Shown piece after piece: positions 35,259 through 44,171 of a stretch of 64,000 nucleotides of DNA. Source of the DNA: CAIWHR01 sp963788185 (GTDB taxonomy: Bacteria > Pseudomonadota > Gammaproteobacteria > Burkholderiales > Casimicrobiaceae); NCBI GenBank assembly GCA_963788185.1, contig CAWBGE010000023.1:1-64000 (forward strand), read 5' to 3'. How positions within the stretch are numbered: position 1 is the first letter of the stretch; each line of letters starts with the position of its first letter. The translations under genes were made by a program, and so were the position numbers. The notes under the pieces are model-generated. The model did no database searches, had not been told where the DNA came from, and saw only the letters and a program-made list of their open reading frames with translations.

Positions 35259-36131
35259 TCAGCGTCGATTCTGCAGCGCGGCGATGCGCACTTCCAGCGG
35301 CGGGTGCGTCGAGAACAGCGCCATGAAGCCGGCCTTGTCGGCGATGCCGAAGCCGCTCATCGCCTTTGGCAATTCACCGGGCTCGATGCCACCCAGGCGT
35401 TGCAGCGCATTGATCATCGGCTGCGGCGTGCCGAGGTAGCCGGCGGCGCCCGCATCGGCCCGGAACTCGCGCACACGCGAGAAGTACGCGACGATGATGG
35501 ATGCGAGCACACCGAAGATCACCTGGCACACCATCACGGTGATGAAATAACCGGGGCCTGTGCCACGCTCCGTTCGGAACAGGGTCCGGTCGACGATCGA
35601 GCCCACGACGCGGGCGAAGAAGACGACAAACGTGCTCACGACCCCCTGAATCAGCGTCAGCGTCACCATGTCGCCATTGGCCACGTGCGCGACCTCGTGC
35701 GCCAGCACGGCCTCGACCTCTTCCTTGTTCATCGACTGCAGCAGGCCGGTCGACACCGCGACGAGCGCCGAGTTGCGGAAAGCCCCCGTCGCGAACGCGT
35801 TGGCAGCGCCTTCGTAGATCGCCACCTCGGGCATGCCGATGCCCGACTTCTCCGCCAGCCGGCGAACGGTCTCGACCAGCCAGGCTTCGGCGTCGTTGGC
35901 AGGCTGCTCGATGACCTGCGCCCCGGTCGACCACTTGGCGGTCTGCTTGGAAATGAGCAGCGAGATGATCGCTCCGGTGAAGCCGACGACCGCAGAGAAC
36001 GCCAGCAGCCCGCCGTAGGAGACACCCGTCTCCGACGACATGACGCGATCCAGGCCGAACAGCCGCAACACGACCGAAAGCACGAGCACGACTGCGAGAT
36101 TGGTGGCGAGAAATAGGACGATGCGTTTCAT
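35259..36131 (-). CDS. htpX: Protease HtpX
   Basis: The protein has 290 residues. It is a membrane zinc metalloprotease that removes misfolded inner-membrane proteins alongside FtsH. Two N-terminal helices are at about residues 4-24 and 40-60, the zinc motif HEVAH is at 145-149, followed by two further helices (TLIQGVVSTFVVFFARVVGS, FITVMVCQVIFGVLASIIVA), the third zinc ligand in REFRADAGAA and the C-terminal FSTHPPLEVRIAAL. All catalytic residues are present. Confidence 0.96.
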   Translation of the reverse strand: MKRIVLFLATNLAVVLVLSVVLRLFGLDRVMSSETGVSYGGLLAFSAVVGFTGAIISLLISKQTAKWSTGAQVIEQPANDAEAWLVETVRRLAEKSGIGMPEVAIYEGAANAFATGAFRNSALVAVSTGLLQSMNKEEVEAVLAHEVAHVANGDMVTLTLIQGVVSTFVVFFARVVGSIVDRTLFRTERGTGPGYFITVMVCQVIFGVLASIIVAYFSRVREFRADAGAAGYLGTPQPMINALQRLGGIEPGELPKAMSGFGIADKAGFMALFSTHPPLEVRIAALQNRR

Positions 36132-36250
36132 GGCATGAACCTCGGGTCAGAGAAAGCGGCGCCAATCATGGCGCCAGGGAATTTCGGGCGGGAGCAAGTG
36201 AACGGACATCGGGACCGCTGCCGCCAAGTTGGCAGCGCCGACCGCCGGAA

Positions 36251-38110
36251 TCAAGACCCCGGGCGCGGTTTCGCCCAGGAGTCCCTGAGTGTCACCGCAC
36301 GGTTGAATACCGGACGGCCGGGACCATGATCGCGCAGATCGGCGACGAAATAGCCATGCCGCTCGAACTGGAAGCGCTCTTCCGCAGCGGCGCCCGCAAG
36401 CGCCGGTTCCACGTACGCGGTGATCACGCGCACGGAGTCGGGGTTGAGATCCTCCAGGTAATTGCGCTCGGCCACTTCGACTTCGGCGTCTTCGTCACCG
36501 GCGACCACCGCCGCGGTGGCGGGGGCTGCGTCCCCGGCTGCGTCGTCGCGCGCACCCCACGGATTGCGCGAACCGGGGAACGGCACCGCGAACAGGCGAT
36601 CGTACAGGCGAACTTCCGCCGGCACCGCATGTGCGACCGACAGCCAGTGGATATTGCCCTTGACCTTGCGCGCATCGGCACCCGGGGTGCCGCTTCGGGT
36701 GCCGGGATCGTACGAGCAGTGGATGGCCGTGACGTTGCCGGCGGCATCCTTGTCGGCGCCGGTGCATTTGACGATGTAGCCATAGCGAAGGCGCACTTCG
36801 GCCCCCGGGCTCAGGCGGAAAAAGCCCTTGGGCGGGTGTTCGGCGAAGTCATCACGCTCTATCCACAGCTCGCGCGACAGCGGAACGACGCGCTTGCCCA
36901 GCTGCGGCTGCTGCGGGTGATTCGGCGCGTGGCAGTCTTCGCTCGCCCCCGCGGGATAGTTGTCGATGACGAGCTTCACCGGATCCAGCACCGCGATGCG
37001 TCGCTGCGCGCGGGCGTTCAAGTCATCGCGCATGCAATCCTCGAGCACGCTCATGTCGATCCAGGAATCCGCCTTCGACACCCCGATGCGCTCGGCAAAG
37101 AGCCGGAAGCCCTCGGCCGTGAATCCGCGGCGGCGAGCACCGACCAGTGTCGGCATCCGCGGATCGTCCCAGCCGTCGACATGACGGTTCGCGACCAGCT
37201 CGATGAGCTTGCGTTTCGACAGCACCACGTAGGTGAGATTGAGCCGCGCGAACTCGAACTGCTGCGGCAACGGGCGCGACAGCCGTCCCCCTTCCGCCAG
37301 CTTCTCGATCACCCAGTCGTAGAGCGGCCGATGATCCTGGAATTCCAGCGTGCAGATCGAGTGCGTGATTCCTTCCAGCGCGTCGGAAATGCAGTGCGTG
37401 TAATCGTAAAGCGGGTAGATGCACCACTTGCTGCCCGTGCGATGGTGCGACGCGTGGCGAATCCGGTAGATTGCCGGGTCGCGCATGTTGACGTTGGGAC
37501 TCGCCATGTCGATCTTGAGCCGCAGCACGTGCGCGCCGTCCGGGAATTCGCCGGCCCGCATCCGGCGCAGGAGGTCGAGATTGTCGGCCACCGAGCGCTC
37601 ACGGTACGGACTCTCCGTTCCGGGCTGCGTCAGCGTGCCGCGCGACGCGCGCATTGCTTCGGCCGACTGGCTCTCGACGTAGGCCAACCCCTGTCCGACG
37701 AACCACTCGGCAAAGGCGTAGAGCTGGTCGTAATAGTCGGACGCGTGGTAGCGATGCTCGCCCCAGTCGAAGCCCAGCCAGCGAACGGACTCGGCGATCG
37801 AGTCTTCGTACTCGACATCTTCCTTGACCGGGTTGGTGTCGTCGAAGCGCAGATGGCAGAGCCCCGCATTCTCGGCGGCCAGGCCGAAATTGAGGATGAT
37901 CGACTTGGCGTGCCCGTAGTGGAGGTAGCCGTTCGGTTCCGGCGGAAAGCGTGTCACCACCCGGCCGCCGTATTTCCCGGTCCGATTGTCTTCGGCGATG
38001 ATCGCGCGCAGGAAGTTGGACGCCGACGCCGGCGATGTGCCGCCGGACGAACTCCTGGGTGCAACGTGGGTCGCAGACGCCTGCGGCGGTGCAGCATTCA
38101 TCGTGTGCAT
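36251..38110 (-). CDS. glnS: Glutaminyl-tRNA synthetase
   Basis: About 619 residues from ATG 38110; ATG 38101 is a close alternative and neither has a clear ribosome-binding site. It charges tRNA-Gln. The class I HIGH motif appears in RFPPEPNGYLHYGHAKSIIL, followed by RFDDTNPVKED, and the KMSKS motif as VLSKRKLIELV. The C-terminal anticodon-binding beta-barrels include HWLSVAHAVPAEVRLYDRLF. An insertion of about 30 Ala/Asp-rich residues (ARDDAAGDAAPATAAVVAGD) in the C-terminal half is longer than in E. coli GlnRS. Confidence 0.97.
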   Translation of the reverse strand: MHTMNAAPPQASATHVAPRSSSGGTSPASASNFLRAIIAEDNRTGKYGGRVVTRFPPEPNGYLHYGHAKSIILNFGLAAENAGLCHLRFDDTNPVKEDVEYEDSIAESVRWLGFDWGEHRYHASDYYDQLYAFAEWFVGQGLAYVESQSAEAMRASRGTLTQPGTESPYRERSVADNLDLLRRMRAGEFPDGAHVLRLKIDMASPNVNMRDPAIYRIRHASHHRTGSKWCIYPLYDYTHCISDALEGITHSICTLEFQDHRPLYDWVIEKLAEGGRLSRPLPQQFEFARLNLTYVVLSKRKLIELVANRHVDGWDDPRMPTLVGARRRGFTAEGFRLFAERIGVSKADSWIDMSVLEDCMRDDLNARAQRRIAVLDPVKLVIDNYPAGASEDCHAPNHPQQPQLGKRVVPLSRELWIERDDFAEHPPKGFFRLSPGAEVRLRYGYIVKCTGADKDAAGNVTAIHCSYDPGTRSGTPGADARKVKGNIHWLSVAHAVPAEVRLYDRLFAVPFPGSRNPWGARDDAAGDAAPATAAVVAGDEDAEVEVAERNYLEDLNPDSVRVITAYVEPALAGAAAEERFQFERHGYFVADLRDHGPGRPVFNRAVTLRDSWAKPRPGS

Positions 38111-38571
38111 GAACAATCAGAGGTGGTCCGGCATTCTAACCGGTGGTGCATGTCGCGTCATCGCGGGGGCGTGGGGCCGATCCGTGCCACGGCCCCGCAA
38201 CCCCCGCCAGCCGTGGGTTTCCGAGTGCCTCCCGGCGGCGCCTGAAGCCAGTTTTCCACATTTCCTGTGGATAAAAGTGTGCATATCTTGTACATTCGAA
38301 CCGTAAGTGGTGCCCTGGTCGGGAAAATCGTTCGGCTGCCCAAAATGACACCGCCGTTACATTGCCTCGAGACGCAGTCTTGATCTGCATTATCAATGAC
38401 TTCCGGAGCTCGCTTCAAGCGCGTGGAAGCGACCCGGCGACTCGACGCGCACCCGCCGTCGCGGCAATTATGTCGTGGACAAACAGGTGATCGTGACAAA
38501 ATTGTCTAAGCTGCAGGTCTGCGCGTCCCGTCGTTAGCGGCGTGCGTAACCCAACCCCGGCAGGCCACCCG
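38111..38571. other. Divergent intergenic region glnS-xseA
   Basis: This spacer of about 460 bases has no gene that I can support. It holds an inverted pair of DnaA-box-like sequences (38252-38274) and is locally more AT-rich around 38250-38310 and 38490-38515, so it probably contains the promoters of both genes. Confidence 0.5.
38252..38274. promoter_or_regulatory. Inverted pair of DnaA-box-like sequences
   Basis: TTTTCCACA (38252-38260) and TGTGGATAA (38266-38274) face each other across five bases. The second is the exact complement of the consensus DnaA box TTATCCACA, and the first has one mismatch. They could bind DnaA to control a neighbouring gene, or simply form a hairpin. Confidence 0.45.
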
Positions 38572-39948
38572 ATGGTGTTCCTTCGCGACCCGTCCCCGGA
38601 CCCGGCGCCGCCTTTGCGCAAGGAAGCTGTGCTGCCGGTTTCGCTGCTGGTCAGTTCCGCGCGTCTGCTGCTGGAGCGGCATCTCGGGCTGTCCTGGGTT
38701 TCCGGCGAGATTTCCAACTTCACCCGCGCGGCGTCGGGACACTGCTATTTCAACCTCAAGGATGCGAAGGCGCAGGCGCGTTGCGTGTTTTTTCGGCACA
38801 AGGCCCAATACGCCGACTTCGCGCTCAAGGATGGCCTCGCCGTCGAGGTGCGCGCGACCGCCTCGATCTACGAGGCTCGAGGCGAGTTCCAACTCAATGT
38901 CGAGTCGATCCGGCAAGCCGGCGCCGGCGAGCTCTTCGAGCGCTTTCTTCGCCTCAAGGCGCGCCTGGAGGCTGCCGGCTGGTTTTCCGACGAGCGCAAG
39001 CGCCCGCTGCCCGAGTATCCCCGGGCGGTCGGCGTGGTGACCTCGCCGCGCGCTGCGGCGCTGCGCGACATCCTGACGACACTCAAACGGCGCTGGCCCG
39101 GCCTGCGCGTGATCCTCTATCCGTGCGCCGTGCAGGGCGCGAGTGCCGCGGCGGAAATCGCCGCCGCGATCCGGACCGCAAACCTGCGCCATGAGGTCGA
39201 CGTGCTGATCGTCGGTCGCGGCGGCGGGTCGATCGAGGATCTTTGGGCGTTCAACGAGGAAGAAGTGGCGCGCGCGGTGTTCGAATCCGCGCTGCCGGTC
39301 ATATCGGCGGTCGGCCACGAAACCGATTTCACGATCTGCGATTTCGTCGCCGACGCGCGCGCGGCCACGCCGACCGCCGCGGCCGCGGCCGCATCCCCCG
39401 ACCGCGTCGCGATGCTGCATCGTCTGGCGACGCTGCGCGCGCGCTGGCGCCGCGCCGCGCGGGTGGCGATGGAGCCGAGAATGCAGCGCGTCGACCATCT
39501 CGCCCACCGGCTCGTCCATCCCGGCGCGAAACTCCTGCAGCAGCGCGACGCCGCCGCCGCGCTGGCTGCGCGCCTCGCGCGCGTACTGCGCCAGCGGCTC
39601 GCCACGGCGACCCTGGGCCTGCGCGGGTGCGAGCTGCGCCTGTCGCTGCAGCTGCGCGCACCACTGCCCGGCGCTGCGCGGCTCGCCCACATGCGCGAAA
39701 TGTGGTCGCACGCGGGCCGGCTCGCCGTGGAACGGACCGGGCAGCGGCTCGCAGCACCGGAGCGCGCGCTTGCCCACCTCAATCCGCGCGCTGTGCTCGA
39801 GCGCGGCTATTCGATCGTGACCGCCGCCGACGGTTCGATCGTTCGCGACACCACAAGCGTCGCGGTGGGCGACCCGGTGGGATTGACGTTCGCGCGCGGC
39901 GGCGCAACCGCGACCATCACTGGCCGGCGCGGCCCGAGCGACGAGTAG
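38572..39948 (+). CDS. xseA: Exodeoxyribonuclease VII large subunit
   Basis: About 458 residues from ATG 38572; a GTG at 38542 is also in frame. It is the catalytic subunit of the single-strand exonuclease. The N-terminal OB fold contains LGLSWVSGEISNFTRAASGH and CVFFR, and the catalytic part has GVVTSPRAAALRDILTTLKR, IVGRGGGSIEDLWAFNEE and SAVGHETDFTICDFVADARA. A long coiled coil rich in Arg and Ala follows, and the C-terminus has the LNPRAVLERGYSIV motif. The small subunit gene xseB is not in this window. Confidence 0.96.
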   Translation: MVFLRDPSPDPAPPLRKEAVLPVSLLVSSARLLLERHLGLSWVSGEISNFTRAASGHCYFNLKDAKAQARCVFFRHKAQYADFALKDGLAVEVRATASIYEARGEFQLNVESIRQAGAGELFERFLRLKARLEAAGWFSDERKRPLPEYPRAVGVVTSPRAAALRDILTTLKRRWPGLRVILYPCAVQGASAAAEIAAAIRTANLRHEVDVLIVGRGGGSIEDLWAFNEEEVARAVFESALPVISAVGHETDFTICDFVADARAATPTAAAAAASPDRVAMLHRLATLRARWRRAARVAMEPRMQRVDHLAHRLVHPGAKLLQQRDAAAALAARLARVLRQRLATATLGLRGCELRLSLQLRAPLPGAARLAHMREMWSHAGRLAVERTGQRLAAPERALAHLNPRAVLERGYSIVTAADGSIVRDTTSVAVGDPVGLTFARGGATATITGRRGPSDE

Positions 39949-39972
39949 CCGCACCCGACAACCCGCAACGCG

Positions 39973-41136
39973 TCACGCCTCGTCCGGCTCCGGATCGTCG
40001 ATGGCGCCCGGCGTGCCCCCGCGGGCGGCGAAACCCCCGGGTGCCTGCATCCCCAGGCGCGGTGTGGCCGTCGACACATCGGCGTTCTGCGCGCGGTGCC
40101 GAAGCGCGTGGTCGATCAGCACCAGCGCCATCATCGCCTCGGCAATGGGTGTTGCCCGGATGCCGACGCAGGGGTCGTGACGGCCGTGGGTGTTGACGAT
40201 CACGGCGTTGCCGGCCTTGTCGATCGACCGCCGGTCGAGGCGAATCGACGACGTGGGCTTGACCGCCAGCGTGACGACGACATCCTGGCCGGTGGAGATC
40301 CCGCCCAGCACGCCGCCGGCATGATTAGAGAGAAACCCCTGCGGTGTCATCTCGTCGGAGTGCCGCGTGCCCGTCTGCGCCACACTGGCAAAGCCGTCGC
40401 CGACTTCGACGCCCTTGACGGCGTTGATTCCCATCATCGCCCACGCAAGATCGGCGTCGAGCCGATCGTAGACCGGCTCGCCCCATCCCACCGGCACGCC
40501 GCTCGCCACCACGGTGATCTTCGCCCCGCAGGAATCGCCGGACTTGCGCAGGCGGTCCATGAAAGCCTCGAGTTCGGGAACGATGGTCACATTGGCGACG
40601 AAGAACGGGTTGCCGTCGACCGCGACCCAATCCTCGAACGGAACCGCCATCGGCCCCAGCTGTACGAGATGCCCGCGAATGCTCACGCCGTGGCGCTCGG
40701 CCAGCCACTTGCGTGCCACCGCGCCGGCGGCGACCCGCACCGCGGTCTCGCGCGCAGACGAGCGTCCACCGCCCCGGTAGTCGCGGATCCCGTACTTTTG
40801 CCAGTACGCGTAGTCGGCGTGACCGGGGCGAAACGTGTCGGCGATGTTCGAGTAGTCCTTGCTGCGCTGATCCTCGTTGCGGATCAGCAGCGCGATCGGC
40901 GTTCCCGTGGTTCGCCCCTCGAAAACTCCGGACAGGATCTCGACGCTGTCGGACTCGCGCCGCTGCGTGACGTGCCGCGACGTGCCCGGCTTGCGGCGAT
41001 CGAGGTCGCGCTGGATGTCGGCCGCGTCGAGGTCCAATCCCGGCGGGCAGCCGTCGATGACGCAGCCGATCGCCGGTCCGTGCGATTCGCCGAACGAAGT
41101 GACGCAGAAGAGCTTGCCTAGGGTGTTGCCGGACAT
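39973..41136 (-). CDS. aroC: Chorismate synthase
   Basis: The protein has 387 residues from ATG 41136. It makes chorismate from EPSP with reduced FMN, the last step of the shikimate pathway. Signatures are FGESHGPAIGCVIDGCPPG, RQ-type substrate residues in SRHVTQRRESDSVEILSGVF, RPGHADYAYWQKYGIRDYRG, GGRSSARET and GGISTGQDVV. It has an Ala/Gly-rich C-terminal tail of about 25 residues beyond the usual end. It converges with xseA. Confidence 0.97.
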   Translation of the reverse strand: MSGNTLGKLFCVTSFGESHGPAIGCVIDGCPPGLDLDAADIQRDLDRRKPGTSRHVTQRRESDSVEILSGVFEGRTTGTPIALLIRNEDQRSKDYSNIADTFRPGHADYAYWQKYGIRDYRGGGRSSARETAVRVAAGAVARKWLAERHGVSIRGHLVQLGPMAVPFEDWVAVDGNPFFVANVTIVPELEAFMDRLRKSGDSCGAKITVVASGVPVGWGEPVYDRLDADLAWAMMGINAVKGVEVGDGFASVAQTGTRHSDEMTPQGFLSNHAGGVLGGISTGQDVVVTLAVKPTSSIRLDRRSIDKAGNAVIVNTHGRHDPCVGIRATPIAEAMMALVLIDHALRHRAQNADVSTATPRLGMQAPGGFAARGGTPGAIDDPEPDEA

Positions 41137-41244
41137 GGGATCGCCGCGGAGATGAAGACGCCAACAGGGCAAACGAGTGTAGCACGCAGCCCCGCCGGCA
41201 CCGGGCCGTCTCAGGCCGCCCGGCGCATACCTTGCGGGCTGCGT

Positions 41245-43128
41245 TCAGCGACGGTCGCCGCGCAGCTGCAGCACCGTGGCTTGCAGCGCGTCCATCGTCA
41301 GCTCCTGCGGCGCGATGGGCCTTGCCGCGACCAGCGCGATGCGTGAAAACACGCCGCGCAGCCGCCGCATCGCCTTGCCTTCGAACGAGCGGCTGAAGAA
41401 GCTTCCCCACAATCCGGAGAGCGCCATCGGCACCACGGGCACCGGCGTCGTGGCGATCATCTGCTGGACGCCGGGCCGGAACGATCCCATTTCCCCCGAC
41501 TCCGTGAGACGTCCCTCGGGAAAGATGCCGACGATCTCGCCGTTTTCCAGGGCGCGCGCCGCTTCCGCGAACGCGCGCTCCTTCATCAGGGCGTCCTCCT
41601 TCGCCGGCGCGATCGGTATCGTGCGCATGGTGCGGAAGATGAACGAGAGCACGGGCACGCGAAAGATCCTGTGATCCATGACGAAGCGGATCGGTCGGCG
41701 TATGCACGCCGCCATCACGACGGCGTCGACGTAACTGACGTGGTTGCATACGACGATGCATGGGCCGGACTCCGGAATGTTCTCGAGCCCTTGCTTGTCG
41801 ACGCGGTAGAACGTGTGCACGAGCAGCCAGGCGAGAAACCGCATCAGGAACTCGGGGACGAGGCCGTATATGTATGCCGCGATGACGGCATTCATCACGC
41901 CGACGACGAGGAAGAGCTGCGGAATGCTGAGACCGGATTGCAGCAGGACGATCGCCACCAGCGCCGACGCGACCATGAAGAGCGCGTTGAGGATGTTGTT
42001 GGCGGCGATGATCCGCGACCGATGCGACGGCTCCGACCGTTCCTGGATCAGCGCGTACAGCGGGACGATGTAGAGGCCGCCGAAGAGCCCGATCAGCACC
42101 AGATCGGCCGCGACCCGCCAGTGCGCGGGTCGGGCGAGAAACGCGTCGAGCCCCGCGAGGCTCGTCGCCTGGAGCCCCCGGCTCGCGAGCCAGAGATCGA
42201 TCGCGAACACCGACAGGCCGATCGAGCCGAAGGGAACGAGGCCGAGTTCGACCCGCCGCCCCGACAGCCGCTCGCACAATAGCGAGCCGACGCCGATGCC
42301 GATCGAGAACAGCGCGAGCAGGAACGTCACCACATGCTCGTTGCCGCCGAGGATGTCGCGCGCGAACCCGGCGAACTGGGCGAGAAAGATGGCGCCATAG
42401 AACCAGAACCACGAGATGCCGAGCATCGACAGCCAGACGACACGGTTGCCGTGGGCAAAGCGCAGGCTGCGCGCCGTCTCGGTGAATGGATTCCAGTTGA
42501 TCCTGAGATCCGGCGCCACCGCCGGGGTGTACGGTATGCCGAGGCTGACAGCGTAGCCCGCCACCGCAACCGCGATGGCGGCCGCGCCGGCAAGCATCGG
42601 ACCCCAGGGCTGTACGGCGACCAGCAGGCCCCCGGCAATCGTGCCCGCGAGGATGGCGACGAACGTCCCCATCTCGACCAGCCCGTTGCCGCCGATCAGT
42701 TCTTCGGGCTGCAGGTGCTGCGGCAGGATGGCGTACTTGACCGGGCCGAACAGCGTCGAGTGCACGCCCATCAGCGCCAGCGCGACGAAGAGCGTCGCGA
42801 GGTCGCGCAGCGCGAATCCGGCAAAGCCCACGACCATGATGGCGATCTCGAACAACTTGATCCAGCGGATCAGCCGCGACTTCTCGTACCGGTCGGCGAG
42901 CTGGCCCGAGGTGGCGGAGAGCAGCACGAACGGCACGATGAAGATCGCGCCCGCGAGGTTGACCAGCGCGTTGGGGTCCAGCGTGGTGAGGTTCGCCGCC
43001 TGGAAGGCCACGAAGATGATCAGCGCGTTCTTGTAGATGTTGTCGTTGCCCGCCCCCAGGAACTGGGTCCAGAAGAAAGGCGCGAAACGCCGCTGCTTCA
43101 GCAGATCGAACTGGTTCGGTTGATGCAA
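41245..43128 (-). CDS. MFS lysophospholipid transporter-like protein fused to a PlsC-type acyltransferase
   Basis: About 627 residues. I choose the TTG at 43128 because GGAGG lies just upstream and relatives begin at HQPNQF; a GTG at 43209 would add 27 residues. Residues 1-400 are a 12-helix carrier like LplT (RRFAPFFWTQFLGAGNDNIY, VHSTLFGPVKYAILPQHLQP). Residues from about 440 to 627 are a glycerolipid acyltransferase with NHVSYVDAVV (HX4D), FPEGRLTESG, and PVPVVPMALSGLWGSFF. It probably flips lysophospholipids inward and re-acylates them, as LplT plus Aas do, but it lacks the AMP-ligase domain of Aas. Confidence 0.9.
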   Translation of the reverse strand: MHQPNQFDLLKQRRFAPFFWTQFLGAGNDNIYKNALIIFVAFQAANLTTLDPNALVNLAGAIFIVPFVLLSATSGQLADRYEKSRLIRWIKLFEIAIMVVGFAGFALRDLATLFVALALMGVHSTLFGPVKYAILPQHLQPEELIGGNGLVEMGTFVAILAGTIAGGLLVAVQPWGPMLAGAAAIAVAVAGYAVSLGIPYTPAVAPDLRINWNPFTETARSLRFAHGNRVVWLSMLGISWFWFYGAIFLAQFAGFARDILGGNEHVVTFLLALFSIGIGVGSLLCERLSGRRVELGLVPFGSIGLSVFAIDLWLASRGLQATSLAGLDAFLARPAHWRVAADLVLIGLFGGLYIVPLYALIQERSEPSHRSRIIAANNILNALFMVASALVAIVLLQSGLSIPQLFLVVGVMNAVIAAYIYGLVPEFLMRFLAWLLVHTFYRVDKQGLENIPESGPCIVVCNHVSYVDAVVMAACIRRPIRFVMDHRIFRVPVLSFIFRTMRTIPIAPAKEDALMKERAFAEAARALENGEIVGIFPEGRLTESGEMGSFRPGVQQMIATTPVPVVPMALSGLWGSFFSRSFEGKAMRRLRGVFSRIALVAARPIAPQELTMDALQATVLQLRGDRR

Positions 43129-43312
43129 GCGGCCTCCGGGACCCACAGGTGTTTCAAGCGCCGTGATCGAGTTGCCACGCGGAGCGGCCCGCACGCCACC
43201 CGTCCCCACGGCCGCACAGTGTAGCGAACCGCGGCGCGTGCCGCGCGCGAGTTACAATTCGCGGTCCGATGTGCTGCCGCCTGTGCCGCCGGTCACCCCA
43301 AATCTCCCCGCC

Positions 43313-44107
43313 ATGCGCCAGTACCTCGATTTCATCCGCCACGTCCGCGATCACGGCTTCCGCAAGGACGACCGGACCGGCACAGGTACGCTCAGCGTTT
43401 TCGGTTACCAGATGCGGTTCGATCTTGCCGCGGGTTTCCCGCTGGTCACGACCAAGAAGGTGCACACCAAGTCGATCATTCACGAACTCCTCTGGTTCCT
43501 GCGCGGCGAGACCAACGTGCGCTCGCTGCAGAATGCCGGCGTGACGATCTGGGACGAATGGGCCGATGCCGACGGTGAACTCGGACCGATCTACGGCTAT
43601 CAGTGGCGCAACTGGCCGACGCCGGATGGCCGGCACGTCGACCAGATCGCCGGTGTGCTGGCCGAGATCCGGCGCAACCCGGACTCGCGCCGCCTGATCG
43701 TCTCGGCGTGGAACGTGGGCGACATCCCGCGAATGAAGCTGCCGCCCTGTCACGCCTTCTTCCAGTTCTACGTGGCCGACGGCCGGCTGTCGTGCCAGCT
43801 GTATCAGCGCAGCGCCGACATTTTCCTGGGAGTTCCTTTCAACATCGCCTCGTATGCACTGCTGACCCGGATGATGGCGCACGAGGCGGGGCTCGACGTC
43901 GGCGAGTTCATCTGGACCGGCGGCGATTGCCATCTTTACCTCAATCACCGCGAGCAGGTCGAAGCCCAGCTCGCGCGCGTGCCTTTCCCGCTGCCCCGGC
44001 TCGTCATCCGGCGCAGTCCGGGCTCGCTGTTCGACTACCGCTTCGAGGACTTCGAGTTGGTCGGTTACCAGTGCCATCCGGGGATCAAGGCCCCGATCGC
44101 CGTATGA
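43313..44107 (+). CDS. thyA: Thymidylate synthase
   Basis: The protein has 264 residues, exactly the E. coli length. It methylates dUMP to dTMP with methylenetetrahydrofolate. The catalytic Cys146 is in LPPCHAFFQFYV, with the phosphate-binding QLYQRSADIFLGVPFNIASY and GDCHLYLNH. It runs away from the MFS-acyltransferase gene. The folA gene lies 6.6 kb downstream, so the two folate-linked genes are not in one operon here. Confidence 0.98.
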   Translation: MRQYLDFIRHVRDHGFRKDDRTGTGTLSVFGYQMRFDLAAGFPLVTTKKVHTKSIIHELLWFLRGETNVRSLQNAGVTIWDEWADADGELGPIYGYQWRNWPTPDGRHVDQIAGVLAEIRRNPDSRRLIVSAWNVGDIPRMKLPPCHAFFQFYVADGRLSCQLYQRSADIFLGVPFNIASYALLTRMMAHEAGLDVGEFIWTGGDCHLYLNHREQVEAQLARVPFPLPRLVIRRSPGSLFDYRFEDFELVGYQCHPGIKAPIAV

Positions 44108-44171
44108 AGCCGCAGCGCCCTTCACCATCGCGCCCCGCGTCTGGCGACAACCTCTTAGCGGGCATTTGCCG

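Noticed and set aside
38252..38274. DnaA boxes considered as a replication origin
   Set aside because: Only two boxes, no AT-rich unwinding region of proper length, and no dnaA, dnaN or gidA genes nearby.
38506..39954. Minus-strand open frame of about 482 codons opposite xseA
   Set aside because: Antisense shadow; xseA on the plus strand has all family motifs.
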